Numbered from the stretch's first letter, positions 25,223-33,509 are shown. The stretch is 64,000 bases of DNA from an uncultured Faecalibacterium sp. (GCA_934561115.1 CAKTFS010000001.1:120748-184747); one strand, 5' to 3'. Made by a program: numbers and translations. Notes: generated by a model from the letters alone, not told the origin.

Positions 25223-26164
25223 ATGCGTCATCTGATCGATCCTTTGGATCTAACCCAGCAGGAGATCACACAGCTGCTTGATCTTGCCGACCGTATCTGC
25301 GCCGACCCCGCCGCCTATCAGGAGGTGGCCAACCACAAAAAGCTGGCTACTTTGTTCTACGAGCCCTCCACCCGCACCCGCCTGTCCTTTGAGGCGGCTA
25401 TGCTGAACCTGGGCGGTCATGTGCTGGGCTTCCCCAGCGAGAACGTGTCCAGCGCCACCAAGGGCGAGAGCGTAGCCGACACCATCCGTGTGGTGTCCTG
25501 CTATGCCGATATCGTTGCCATGCGCCACCCCAAGGAGGGCGCACCGCTGCGTGCCTCCCGCTACTCCCGCATTCCGGTGATCAACGCCGGTGACGGCGGT
25601 CACCAGCACCCCACCCAGACCCTGACCGACCTGATGACCATCCGCCGCCGCATGGGCAGGCTGGATGATCTGACCATTGGTCTGTGCGGCGATCTGAAGT
25701 TCGGCCGCACCGTCCACTCCCTGCTCAAGACCATGGCACGCTGCAAGAACGTCCGCTTTGTGCTGATCAGCCCGGAGGAGCTGCGGGTGCCGGATTACAT
25801 CATCAATGACGTGCTGGAGGCCAACGGCATCCCCTACAAGGAGACCCGCAGTCTGGAGGAGTCCATGCCGGAGCTGGACATCCTGTATATGACCCGCGTG
25901 CAGAAGGAGCGTTTCTTCAACGAGGAGGACTACATCCGCCTGAAGAACAGCTATGTGCTGACCCGCGAAAAGATGGCGCAGGCCAAGCCCACCATGGCAG
26001 TGCTGCATCCCCTGCCCCGCGTGAACGAGATCGCGCTGGATGTGGATGACGACCCCCGCGCCGCCTATTTTGAGCAGGTGCAGAACGGCGTTTACGTCCG
26101 CATGGCACTAATCATGACCCTGCTGGGGCTTGCAGACCCCAAAGCACCGAAGGAGGAAAACTGA
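25223..26164 (+). CDS. pyrB: Aspartate carbamoyltransferase catalytic subunit
   Basis: First committed step of pyrimidine synthesis: carbamoyl phosphate plus aspartate to carbamoyl aspartate. The 313-residue protein carries the carbamoyl-phosphate site [12 protein letters not shown], the conserved HPTQTLTDL, and the aspartate-binding region HPLPRVNEI. Length is standard. ATG at 25223 follows ACGGAGG. It precedes pyrI with a 1-bp gap, indicating an allosterically regulated PyrB6-PyrI6 holoenzyme as in E. coli. The GntR-type regulator upstream is an unusual partner for this pair. Confidence 0.97.
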   Translation: MRHLIDPLDLTQQEITQLLDLADRICADPAAYQEVANHKKLATLFYEPSTRTRLSFEAAMLNLGGHVLGFPSENVSSATKGESVADTIRVVSCYADIVAMRHPKEGAPLRASRYSRIPVINAGDGGHQHPTQTLTDLMTIRRRMGRLDDLTIGLCGDLKFGRTVHSLLKTMARCKNVRFVLISPEELRVPDYIINDVLEANGIPYKETRSLEESMPELDILYMTRVQKERFFNEEDYIRLKNSYVLTREKMAQAKPTMAVLHPLPRVNEIALDVDDDPRAAYFEQVQNGVYVRMALIMTLLGLADPKAPKEEN

Positions 26165-26165
26165 T

Positions 26166-26603
26166 ATGCTGAATATTGACGAGATCCAGAACGGTATTGT
26201 CATCGACCACATCAAGGCAGGTACTGCCATTGGCCTGATGGATCTGCTGGGCATTGCGGGCAACCGCACTGCCAGTGTGGCGCTGATCCAGAACGCCCGC
26301 AGCAAAAAGACGGCCAGCGGCCGCAAGGACATCATCAAGGTGGAGGGTGACGCCTCCTGGCTGAACCTGGATGTGCTGGCTTATCTGGACCCGAACATCA
26401 GCGTGACCATTATTGAGAACGGCAAGGCTGTCCGCAAGGAGCAGCCCAAGCCCCCCAAGCGTCTGGTGAACATTGTACGCTGCAAGAACCCCCGCTGCAT
26501 CTCCAGCATTGAAGAGGAGTGCGACCAGATCTTTGAACTGAGCTCCAACGGCAAGTACCGCTGCATCTACTGCGAGCAGGAGCTGCAGGTAAAGCCGGAG
26601 TAA
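26166..26603 (+). CDS. pyrI: Aspartate carbamoyltransferase regulatory subunit
   Basis: Regulatory chain that binds nucleotide effectors and a structural zinc. The 145-residue protein begins MLNIDEIQNGIVIDHIKAGT; the nucleotide-binding half contains DIIKVEGDASWLNLDVL. The four zinc-binding cysteines are in CKNPRCISS and CIYCEQEL near the C-terminus. ATG at 26166 has AAGGAGG 9 nt upstream. It ends the gntR-pyrB-pyrI operon; a repeat element and a strong terminator follow. Confidence 0.96.
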   Translation: MLNIDEIQNGIVIDHIKAGTAIGLMDLLGIAGNRTASVALIQNARSKKTASGRKDIIKVEGDASWLNLDVLAYLDPNISVTIIENGKAVRKEQPKPPKRLVNIVRCKNPRCISSIEEECDQIFELSSNGKYRCIYCEQELQVKPE

Positions 26604-26624
26604 CTGCATTTTTGCCAGAAGCAA

Positions 26625-26686
26625 AACGATTTTAAATGCGCTCCGCTTCGCTCTGCGCATGGTTTAAGGAATTGCATTTTAATTTT
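26625..26686 (+). repeat. Copy A of a two-copy 3'-UTR element with covarying stem
   Basis: Starts AACGATTTTAA, then a stem ATGCGC (26636-26641) / GCGCAT (26655-26660) around the loop TCCGCTTCGCTCT, then GGAATT and TTTTAATTTT. It lies directly before the pyrI terminator. Copy B at 36421-36485 has the same layout with a different but still paired stem. Confidence 0.6.
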
Positions 26687-26728
26687 GCAGCTCAGCCAAG
26701 CCTGCGGGCTTGGCTGAGCTGCTTTTTC
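26687..26728 (+). terminator. Terminator of gntR-pyrB-pyrI
   Basis: Perfect 16-bp stem GCAGCTCAGCCAAGCC (26687-26702) with 26707-26722, followed by TTTTTC. Confidence 0.9.
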
Positions 26729-26835
26729 ACAGGAGGGACACAAAGGAAAACGGCAGCTGCCGCGCTCGTTTCCTACGGAAACAGTCGCGCGGCGGGTCGG
26801 CTTTCTGCGGACTGGCAGATGCAATGACTTAAGAT

Positions 26836-26885
26836 AAAAAGGACTGCTATACTGGGCAAAACCCATGTACAGCAGTCCTTTTTTG
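26836..26885. terminator. Bidirectional terminator
   Basis: Stem GGACTGCT (26841-26848) with AGCAGTCC (26871-26878), an inner GGG/CCC pairing, and runs of A on the left and T on the right. It can stop transcripts from either side, including the candidate RNA starting near 27197. Confidence 0.8.
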
Positions 26886-27197
26886 CACCAAAGAGAGCTG
26901 ACGGAGCTCTTTGCAGCGCACGATACTCCGGTTTGCCCACGCCATTCCCAAACAGCAGGCATAAACGGAATTGCGACGCATCAAGAAACTTTATCGACTG
27001 CAACCCCCAAAAGGCCCGCCGCAGAAAGTCCCGTCAGCAAGGTACTGTACATCCTTGCACAGTACCAAAAAAGCAAAGGCAGACAGCCTACTTACACGCA
27101 CCGCAGGCCGTTATCCGTCCAGCAACAAAGTTTTTATAAGGGAGATGTTCCCCCCCACCGCAACATGACCATGTCCGCACGGAAGGTTTCCTTTACT
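26836..27197 (-). ncRNA. Candidate structured non-coding RNA downstream of the kinase gene
   Basis: A promoter at 27204-27232 points into this gene-free stretch and the bidirectional terminator at 26836-26885 would end the transcript, giving about 360 nt. Stems visible include GGTACTGT/ACAGTACC (27041-27048 with 27059-27066) and AGAGCT/AGCTCT (26894-26899 with 26905-26910). No frame in it has a good ribosome site; the best small frames are 12 to 45 codons and look random. It matches no RNA class I recognise (not tmRNA, SRP or RNase P RNA). Unproven. The remainder of 26604-27262 holds only the repeat and terminators. Confidence 0.25.
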
Positions 27198-27203
27198 GAG
27201 CTT

Positions 27204-27232
27204 AGTATAGCAGAGTTACGCTTCTGTTGCAC
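27204..27232 (-). promoter_or_regulatory. Promoter reading into the gene-free stretch
   Basis: Minus strand -35 GTGCAA (27227-27232), 17 bp, extended -10 TGC-TATACT (27204-27212). It lies after the end of the kinase gene and so would drive an independent transcript. Confidence 0.5.
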
Positions 27233-27262
27233 AAAAATTGTCATATTCTGACGGTGCAGATG

Positions 27263-28555
27263 TCATGAATTGTCGGTGGGCACCGCACAGGTAAAACGGA
27301 ACCAGTTGTCTCGACAGCTCAGGGTATACTCCGCACCGTGGCGCAGCAGCACATCCCGCACGTTGGAAAGCCCCATGCCGTGGCCGGGCTCCTTGCGGGT
27401 GGTGCGGGGCAGCTGGCCGTCCGGCGGCAGCTCCACATCCCGCTGCACCCGGTTGCGCACCGAGAGAAGATATTCTTCCTCCGTTTTGCGCACCCGCACA
27501 TAGACCTCCGGCGGGTACGCCTGCGCTGCGGCACAGATGGCGTTATCCAGCAGATTTGCCAGTACGGTGACCATATCCACCCCGCTTAAGGGAAACTCCC
27601 GCAGGTCGCAAAGGTCAAAATACACGCTTACGCCCTGCCGGGCGGCTTCCTCGTACTTGCGGGTCAGGATGGAGTCCAGCAGCGGGTTGTGGGTATCCAT
27701 AATGGTGGTGCTGGCCGCCACGGCCTTATCCACACCTGCAATATAGTCCTGTGCACCGGCCACATCTCCCTGCGCCAATAGGGTACGCAGCGCGCTGATA
27801 TGGTTGGTGAACTCGTGGGTCAGGCGGCGCTGCGCGGTGTAGGAATCCAGCAAAGCCGAAGCCCGCTGCTGCTCCAGCTCGGCCTGAAAGTGCAGGCTGC
27901 GCCGCTGCATGACCTGATCGTTGAACATGGCCACGATGCACAGATGCACCATGACGGCCACTGTAAGTCCCACCGTCATGACCAGCATGGTCTTGCTGGC
28001 TATCTCGTCGTTCTCGGTAAGTGCCAGCATAATGTTGATCACCACGACCACACCCGGGAAAAAGCTCATAGCCAGCGCCTGCAAGGGCTCCAGCACATTG
28101 TATCTGCGCCACTTGCCCACAAAGAACGCCACGCCGGTGCTGACTACCAGATTTGTGAATGACATTATGACCAGACAGTCTGCTCTCTGGATGACCTGCT
28201 GCAGCTCACACTTCAGCACCCATGACATAACATATCGTGCACTGTTTTCGACCAGCAGGCACATCATACCATTGATCAGGCAGGCGGTAAACTTTTGCCC
28301 CGGTGTGCCGCCAAACAGCAGAACGGTAACAACCAGAAAAACAATGGTGAGAACCACTGCCATCGGCGTAAAAAAGCCAAAGTTGCACACGACCGAGAGG
28401 GTCATCGTGAGCACGGTTATAACGCAGGACCACACCAGCGGATGCTTTACCTTGCCTTTGCCAAGGCAGGCATACTCCACCATAATAAAACCGAGCCATT
28501 GGGTCAGGCAGACCCAGTGGCCATACATATACCAGCGCCAGAATTCTTCATTCAT
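27263..28555 (-). CDS. Agr-type sensor histidine kinase (GHKL family)
   Basis: Membrane sensor kinase of the AgrC/GHKL type, 430 residues. About six hydrophobic segments fill residues 10-210, then a coiled region, the phospho-acceptor helix RRLTHEFTNHISALR with H247, the N box VLANLLDNAICAA and the G box GHGMGLSNV. The ATG at 28555 overlaps the end of the response-regulator gene by 8 bp (ATGAATGA), with AAGGGG upstream, so the two are translationally coupled. Agr kinases usually sense cyclic peptides made from AgrD by AgrB; neither gene is present nearby, so the signal is unknown. Confidence 0.88.
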   Translation of the reverse strand: MNEEFWRWYMYGHWVCLTQWLGFIMVEYACLGKGKVKHPLVWSCVITVLTMTLSVVCNFGFFTPMAVVLTIVFLVVTVLLFGGTPGQKFTACLINGMMCLLVENSARYVMSWVLKCELQQVIQRADCLVIMSFTNLVVSTGVAFFVGKWRRYNVLEPLQALAMSFFPGVVVVINIMLALTENDEIASKTMLVMTVGLTVAVMVHLCIVAMFNDQVMQRRSLHFQAELEQQRASALLDSYTAQRRLTHEFTNHISALRTLLAQGDVAGAQDYIAGVDKAVAASTTIMDTHNPLLDSILTRKYEEAARQGVSVYFDLCDLREFPLSGVDMVTVLANLLDNAICAAAQAYPPEVYVRVRKTEEEYLLSVRNRVQRDVELPPDGQLPRTTRKEPGHGMGLSNVRDVLLRHGAEYTLSCRDNWFRFTCAVPTDNS

Positions 28556-29270
28556 CGCCGAACTGCCCCTTCCATTCCAGCCATGCGCTGCGGATAGCTG
28601 CAAAATCCTGTCGGCTTGCGTTCAGTTCTACCCCGCTGCGCAGCTCCACCTTATAGTTGCGGATGGAGCGCACATACTGCAGGTTGACCACATCGCTGCG
28701 CCCTACCTGCAAAAAGCCGTTTTCGTACAGCATGGCGGGCAGATCTGCGATCTTGCCGTAATAGGTGCAGATGGGCTGGTGCGGGATATCGCCGTAAACG
28801 TTGATCTGCCGCAGAGCGCTTTCCAGATAATAGATCTGATCCAACGGGATCGCGCTGGTGGTGCGGTTGTGGTGCACCTCCAGTGTTTTTCGGGGGTCGG
28901 TCATGCCGGAGAAAATATCTTCCAGACAGCTGGGCAGCTGGGCGGCAATATCCCGCTTGAGCAGATAGCGGTAGGCATTGACCGTGTAGCCCTGCGGCGC
29001 AAACTCCAGATAAGCCGAGATGTACACCAGCACGATATCCGGGGCGATCTGCCGCAGCCTGCGCCCCAGCGCAATGCCATCGGTGGTTTTCAGGTCCACA
29101 TCCAGAAACGCCAGCTGGTAGCGTTCCAGCTCCGGGGTGGCAAGCAGCTGCTCGCCGCTGGTGCAGACGGTGCTCTGCACCTGAATCTCCCGGGCGCGGA
29201 ACCATTCCGAGATGTACTCGTCCATCCGCGCAGCGAAGACCGCATCGTCGTCACAGACCAGAATGTACAT
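28548..29270 (-). CDS. LytTR response regulator (AgrA-like)
   Basis: The 240-residue protein has a receiver domain with MYILVCDDDAVFAARM (acidic pocket), phospho-acceptor Asp in LAFLDVDLK and the conserved Lys in YLLKRD. The C-terminal LytTR DNA-binding domain covers the second half (ALRQINVYGDI, FLQVGRSDVVNLQYVRSIRN). LytTR regulators bind paired direct repeats of about 9 bp. ATG at 29270 follows AAGGAGGAG. It is cotranscribed with the kinase from a promoter that lies just before a strong hairpin (29293-29347). Confidence 0.9.
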   Translation of the reverse strand: MYILVCDDDAVFAARMDEYISEWFRAREIQVQSTVCTSGEQLLATPELERYQLAFLDVDLKTTDGIALGRRLRQIAPDIVLVYISAYLEFAPQGYTVNAYRYLLKRDIAAQLPSCLEDIFSGMTDPRKTLEVHHNRTTSAIPLDQIYYLESALRQINVYGDIPHQPICTYYGKIADLPAMLYENGFLQVGRSDVVNLQYVRSIRNYKVELRSGVELNASRQDFAAIRSAWLEWKGQFGDE

Positions 29271-29292
29271 GGGGGTATCTCCTCCTTCTGAA

Positions 29293-29347
29293 TGAAAAAA
29301 AGCATATAGCGGTGTCCCCCGCCGGGAGACGCACCCTATATGCTTTT
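29293..29347 (-). terminator. Terminator after the NSS transporter; also the first structure of the response-regulator leader
   Basis: Stem AAAAGCATATAG with CTATATGCTTTT plus inner GGTGTC/GACGCACC pairing, followed on the minus strand by seven T. It ends the transporter transcript, but the promoter at 29348-29376 lies just upstream of it, so new transcripts must also cross it. Confidence 0.85.
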
Positions 29348-29376
29348 ATATTACACTTGTCCCGCCCGTTCGTCAA
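29348..29376 (-). promoter_or_regulatory. Promoter of the two-component pair
   Basis: Minus strand -35 TTGACG (29371-29376), 17 bp, -10 TAATAT (29348-29353). The predicted start (about 29341) falls at the foot of the terminator hairpin. Confidence 0.55.
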
Positions 29377-29404
29377 TCAAAGACAGGGCAGCCACCGGGG
29401 TCTC

Positions 29405-30775
29405 TTATGCAAGGAATTTGTCGTAGAGGCCAAACGCAAAGATGAACACCACGATAAGCGGCAGCACATAGGTCAGGTAACCGCGCATCCAGTCCTGCAC
29501 CTTGAGTCCTTCGCCGGTGTTGACCTCTTTTTTGTAGTTCTGCCAGCCCCAGCCGTAGCGGGTAACGCAGAACAGCAGATACACCAGACTGCCCAGCGGC
29601 AGGAAGAGGTTGCTGACCAGAAAGTCCTCTACATCCAGCACAGCGCCGCCGAACACCGCAAAGCCATCCCATGCCCACAGGTTATAACCCAGCACACAGG
29701 GCATGGACAGAAGGATGATGAGCACAAGGTTCACCAGACTGGACTTTTTGCGGCTGCAGCCGGTCAGCTCCATGCCGCAGCAGATGATATTTTCAAACAC
29801 CGCCAGCACGGTGGACATGGCTGCAAAGGCCATGAACAAAAAGAACAGGCTGCCCCACAGCCGTCCCATGGACATATTGGCAAAGATGTTGGGCAGGGTG
29901 ATAAAGATCAGGCTGGGGCCGCTGGTCTGGTCTACATGGTAGGTAAAGCAGGCCGGGAAGATGATCAGGCCGGCAGTGATGGCCACAAAGGTATCCAGCA
30001 CCACGATGCGGACAGACTCGCCCAGCAGGGAGTGCTCCTTGCCGATATAGCTGCCGAAGATGGACATAGCGCCGATGCCAAGGCTCAGGGTGAAGAAGGC
30101 CTGATTCATCGCGGAGACCAGCGTGTTGACCACGCCCACCTCCTGCATGCGGGCAAAGTCCGGCACAAGGAAGAAGGAAAGGCCTTCCTTTGCCCCGGGC
30201 ATGAACAGGCTGTTGACCGCCAGCACCACCATAATGAGGAGCAGGGCGATCATCATGCCCTTGGTCACACGCTCCAGACCGCTTTGCAGACCCTTGGCGC
30301 ACACCAGAATGCTCACCACCACCACGAATACCATCCAAAAGGTCATGGTGGCGGGGCTGGCCAGCATTTCGGTAAACTTACCGGCCACCTGCTCTGCGTT
30401 GAGTCCCGCCAGTTTACCGGCAGCGGTCATATAGAAATAGTGCAGCATCCAGCCCGCTACGGTGGTGTAGAACATCATCAGCAGGTAGCAGCCGATGAGG
30501 GTGAAGTAGCCGTGGATGTGCCACTTCTGCCCCGGCTTTTCCAGTGCCTGATACGCCCGCACCGGGCTTTTGCGGGAAGCGCGTCCCACGGCAAATTCCA
30601 TGGTCATGATGGGCAGACCCAGAATGACCAGAAAAATCAGGTAAAACAGCACAAAAGCACCGCCGCCGCCCTGCCCGGCGATATACGGGAACTTCCACAC
30701 ATTGCCGATGCCGATGGCACAGCCTGCGGAAAGCAGAATGAAGCCCAGACGGGATTTCAGAGTTTCTCGTTCCAT
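29405..30775 (-). CDS. Sodium-dependent transporter, NSS family
   Basis: Neurotransmitter:sodium symporter-type secondary transporter, usually for amino acids. The 456-residue protein has about 11-12 membrane segments. The first helix, GFILLSAGCAIGIGNVWKFP followed by YIAGQGGGGAF, contains the unwound Na+/substrate site typical of NSS proteins. ATG at 30775 with AAGGAG 10 nt upstream; it begins 15 bp after the rluB stop. The operon therefore appears to continue from the ScpAB cluster, ending at the strong terminator 29293-29347. The substrate cannot be read. Confidence 0.93.
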   Translation of the reverse strand: MERETLKSRLGFILLSAGCAIGIGNVWKFPYIAGQGGGGAFVLFYLIFLVILGLPIMTMEFAVGRASRKSPVRAYQALEKPGQKWHIHGYFTLIGCYLLMMFYTTVAGWMLHYFYMTAAGKLAGLNAEQVAGKFTEMLASPATMTFWMVFVVVVSILVCAKGLQSGLERVTKGMMIALLLIMVVLAVNSLFMPGAKEGLSFFLVPDFARMQEVGVVNTLVSAMNQAFFTLSLGIGAMSIFGSYIGKEHSLLGESVRIVVLDTFVAITAGLIIFPACFTYHVDQTSGPSLIFITLPNIFANMSMGRLWGSLFFLFMAFAAMSTVLAVFENIICCGMELTGCSRKKSSLVNLVLIILLSMPCVLGYNLWAWDGFAVFGGAVLDVEDFLVSNLFLPLGSLVYLLFCVTRYGWGWQNYKKEVNTGEGLKVQDWMRGYLTYVLPLIVVFIFAFGLYDKFLA

Positions 30776-30789
30776 GATCCGATAACTCC

Positions 30790-31617
30790 TTACTTCTGCT
30801 TCCGGGGTACGTTTTTACCCACAGGGCCGCGGGGACGGCGCTCGGCAGCCTTGGACTGCTGGGCAGCACTGCGGGTCTGTGCACGGCCCTTGACGGCTGC
30901 GGCGCGCAGACCGTTCACCTCGGCCTTGGTCAGCTCGCGGTAGGTGCCGGGCTTGAGCATTCCCAGCTTGACCACGCCTTCTGCGTTGCGCTTCAGGCGC
31001 ACTACCTCAAGACCCACGCTCTCACACATCCGGCGGATCTCGCGGTTCTTGCCCTCTTTCAGGGTCATTTCCATCACAGTGCGGCCGGGCTCGTCGGTGA
31101 CCACATTGATGGCACAGGGCATGGTCTTGGTGCCGTCGTCCAGCACAACACCGCTGCTCAGCTTGAGGATGGTGGCCTCGTCGGCGCGGGGCTGCACGGT
31201 AACGCGGTACAGCTTGGAGATGCCGCCGGACGGATGGGTGACGGCCTGCGCAAAGGCACCATCGTTGGTCATCAGCAGCAGACCCTCGCTGTCCTTATCC
31301 AGACGGCCTACCGGGTACAGGCGGGCGGGGATGTCGCTGACCAAGTCCATCACGGTCTTGCGTCCCAGTTCATCGCTGGCGGTGGTCACATAGCCACGGG
31401 GCTTGTACAGCGCCAGATAGTACAGCTGCTGGTTTTTCTGGATGTAGATGCGCTCGTCATCCACATGGAGCACGTCACGGTTGGGGTCCATCTTGTCGCC
31501 CACCTTTACCGGGTGGCCGTTCACCTTGACGCGGCCCTCGGCAATGATCTGCTCGGCGGCGCGGCGGGAGCACAGACCCTGCTCGGCCATGATCTTCTGA
31601 ATACGTTCTTCTGCCAT
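30790..31617 (-). CDS. rluB: 23S rRNA pseudouridine synthase, RluB/RsuA family
   Basis: Converts a specific uridine to pseudouridine in rRNA. The 275-residue protein starts MAEERIQKIMAEQGLCSRRA, an S4 RNA-binding domain, followed by the catalytic domain with YPVGRLDKDSEGLLLMTNDG, where the Asp of GRLD is the nucleophile. EGKNREIRRM and a basic Arg/Lys-rich tail (RGPVGKNVPRKQK) complete it. ATG at 31617 has AAGGAG 8 nt upstream; an in-frame upstream extension is discarded. Follows scpA-scpB-DUF2953-ytfJ as in Bacillus and clostridia. RluB and RsuA cannot be separated with certainty. Confidence 0.9.
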   Translation of the reverse strand: MAEERIQKIMAEQGLCSRRAAEQIIAEGRVKVNGHPVKVGDKMDPNRDVLHVDDERIYIQKNQQLYYLALYKPRGYVTTASDELGRKTVMDLVSDIPARLYPVGRLDKDSEGLLLMTNDGAFAQAVTHPSGGISKLYRVTVQPRADEATILKLSSGVVLDDGTKTMPCAINVVTDEPGRTVMEMTLKEGKNREIRRMCESVGLEVVRLKRNAEGVVKLGMLKPGTYRELTKAEVNGLRAAAVKGRAQTRSAAQQSKAAERRPRGPVGKNVPRKQK

Positions 31618-31652
31618 AATATTACTCCTTGTGCGCCTCACGGCGCTCAAAA

Positions 31653-31690
31653 CGCGCACCGCTCCCCTGTTTTTGCGGGGCACGGTGCGC
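31653..31690 (-). terminator. Second hairpin between ytfJ and rluB
   Basis: Stem GCGCACCG with CGGTGCGC plus CCCC/GGGG, followed on the minus strand by GTTTTG. Together with the hairpin at 31694-31723 it may reduce transcription into rluB. Confidence 0.45.
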
Positions 31691-31693
31691 GGC

Positions 31694-31723
31694 TATATAA
31701 ACCGCAGACCAAAAGGCCTGCGG
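31694..31723 (-). terminator. Terminator-like hairpin after ytfJ
   Basis: Stem CCGCAG (31702-31707) with CTGCGG (31718-31723), followed on the minus strand by TTTATAT. Confidence 0.55.
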
Positions 31724-31747
31724 CTGCGGCTTGATTTGTATAAAAGG

Positions 31748-32152
31748 TTACTCTGCCTTGGGTTCCTCTGCGGGGGTCTTGCCGTCCTTTTTGACCAGTG
31801 CAGTAAGCTTTTCCACCAGCTCAGGCAGCATGGTCAGGGCGCGGTCGATGCTGTTGGAGCTATCCGACAGCTGGATGGTGCGCACGCAGCCATCCTTGAT
31901 GACCAGAAATGCCACCGGCTGGATGTTGACACCGGCACCGGAGCCGCCGCCGAACAGATCCTTGTTGGCAGCGTTCTTGCCGTTAAAATCGGTACCGCCG
32001 GAGGCGAAACCGAAGCTCACCTTAGAAACCGGCAGGATGGTGATGCCACCCTCGGTGGTGATGGGCTTGCCGATAATGGTGTTGGAGTCCACCATCTGGT
32101 GAATTTTCTCCATCGTAACGTTCATCAGACCCTGAATAGGATGCTCTGCCAT
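31748..32152 (-). CDS. ytfJ: GerW/YtfJ family protein
   Basis: YtfJ (GerW) is a spore protein needed for germination in Bacillus; homologues are widespread in clostridia. The 134-residue protein begins MAEHPIQGLMNVTMEKIHQM and has the conserved GKPITTEGGITILPVSKVSF, then GGSGAGVNIQPVAFLVIKDG. ATG at 32152 follows GGAGAG. It is next to DUF2953 (YtfI-like), the same neighbour pair as in B. subtilis. In a possibly non-sporulating host its role may differ. Confidence 0.85.
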   Translation of the reverse strand: MAEHPIQGLMNVTMEKIHQMVDSNTIIGKPITTEGGITILPVSKVSFGFASGGTDFNGKNAANKDLFGGGSGAGVNIQPVAFLVIKDGCVRTIQLSDSSNSIDRALTMLPELVEKLTALVKKDGKTPAEEPKAE

Positions 32153-32231
32153 AAAACAACTCTCCTTTATTCATCCGTGCAGGCAACAGCCCGCCGGAAA
32201 GCATTCTGATATAGATTTAGTGTACCACACT

Positions 32232-32960
32232 TTATATAAAGATGTCCAATACTTTTTTGCGCCAGAACTCGTACAGCACCCGCACAGCGGCGATGACGAT
32301 GAACAGTGCCTGTGCACTGACCCGGAAGGATACCCTGTCCTGCACGGTAGGCTGGGCGCTGCCGAAGTCCGGCAGAACGTGCAGCTGGTCAAATTCCAGA
32401 AAGAAAAAGTGGTCCAGCACGCCAAGGGTCGGGTACAGCCACGCTTGCAGCTTGCCGTAATTGCGGGCAGCCGCGGCGGGGTCCTCACCGCGCACACCAA
32501 GGCAGACCGAGATCTTTGTAAAGCGGATGGCACCAAACACTGCCCGCAGCAGCGTCCCTGCGCCCCGCAGCATGGTGCAGACCGCATCCAGCGTGATCTT
32601 TGCCTTTTGGCGGGGCGGCTTTTCAGCTTTGGGCTTTGCGGGCTGCGCGGCCTTTTTTTCAGCTTTTTTGCGCTTGCGCTCCGCACGCCATGCGCGGAAT
32701 TTTGCTTTCAGCCTGCCGGTAAAGCCCTTGGGCTCCTCCGGCTGGGCGGAAGGTTCCGGCTTGGGGTATTGGAACACCGGGAAGGTGATGCCCAACGCCC
32801 CGGCTTTTACGGTAAGCGTATCGTTTTGCCAGCAGACATCCGCGCAGAAGGGGCACAGCAGCAACAGCGCCGCCAGCACCAGAATGATCAGCAGCAGGAT
32901 GCCCACCACCTTGAGGATGAACAGCAGACAAGCGCCCACTGCGGAAAGAACCATGCCCAT
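32232..32960 (-). CDS. DUF2953 (YtfI-like) membrane protein
   Basis: A 242-residue protein with one strong N-terminal membrane segment (ILKVVGILLLIILVLAALLL), a cytoplasmic Lys-rich region (about residues 85-120) and a C-terminal DUF2953 region with QDRVSFRVSAQALFIVIAAV. Function unknown. The ATG at 32960 lies 3 bp after scpB, with GAGGG 7 nt upstream. It sits directly before ytfJ, as in Bacillus. Confidence 0.72.
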   Translation of the reverse strand: MGMVLSAVGACLLFILKVVGILLLIILVLAALLLLCPFCADVCWQNDTLTVKAGALGITFPVFQYPKPEPSAQPEEPKGFTGRLKAKFRAWRAERKRKKAEKKAAQPAKPKAEKPPRQKAKITLDAVCTMLRGAGTLLRAVFGAIRFTKISVCLGVRGEDPAAAARNYGKLQAWLYPTLGVLDHFFFLEFDQLHVLPDFGSAQPTVQDRVSFRVSAQALFIVIAAVRVLYEFWRKKVLDIFI

Positions 32961-32963
32961 GGG

Positions 32964-33509
32964 TCAGCCCTCACTTTCGGTCGGATCATCTGCCGGTGCG
33001 TCGCTGTGCACCGGCGGCAGGTCTGCCAAACTGGACAGACCAAATACACGCAAGAATGTATCGGTGGTGCGGAAGCTGACCGGACGGCCCGGCAGATCCA
33101 GACGTCCGGCTTCTTCGATGAGGCCCTTTTCCAGCAGACCGGACACGCTGGAGGAGGAATCCACACCGCGCACCTGCTCAATAAAAGCGCGGGACACCGG
33201 CTGGTTATAGGCGATGACGGTCAGGGTCTCCATGGCCGCAGGGCCAAGCGGTACGGCGCGGCGGCTGTCCAGCACGCGGCGCACGCAGTCTGCCCACTGG
33301 GTCTTGGTGGCCAGCTGCCACCGGGTATTCAGATGCAGCAGACACAGGCCGCTGTCCTCCCGCTGGTAGCGGGTGTGCAGGGTCTCCAGTGCAGCATCCA
33401 CGCTGGACTGGGGCAGCTGCACCGCCTGTGCCAGCTTATCGGCACCTATGGGGTCGCCGCAGGCAAAAAGCATGGCCTCCACGGCGGCAAGGGTTTGTTT
33501 CTGGTTCAT
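32964..33509 (-). CDS. scpB: Segregation and condensation protein B
   Basis: Kleisin-interacting subunit of the SMC-ScpAB condensin that compacts and segregates the chromosome. The 181-residue protein has two winged-helix domains: MNQKQTLAAVEAMLFACGDP and the second with ETLTVIAYNQPVSRAFIEQVRGVDSS, which is the ScpB signature. ATG at 33509 overlaps the end of scpA by 4 bp, so the two subunits are translationally coupled. Confidence 0.95.
   Translation of the reverse strand: MNQKQTLAAVEAMLFACGDPIGADKLAQAVQLPQSSVDAALETLHTRYQREDSGLCLLHLNTRWQLATKTQWADCVRRVLDSRRAVPLGPAAMETLTVIAYNQPVSRAFIEQVRGVDSSSSVSGLLEKGLIEEAGRLDLPGRPVSFRTTDTFLRVFGLSSLADLPPVHSDAPADDPTESEG

Noticed and set aside
26567-26962. Minus-strand open frame (131 codons) overlapping the pyrI end
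   Set aside because: It runs through the repeat, the pyrI terminator and the bidirectional terminator and has no ribosome site.
31748-32152. Taking ytfJ and the YlmC-like gene as proof of sporulation
   Set aside because: Both families also occur in lineages thought not to sporulate; no dedicated sporulation operon is present in this window.
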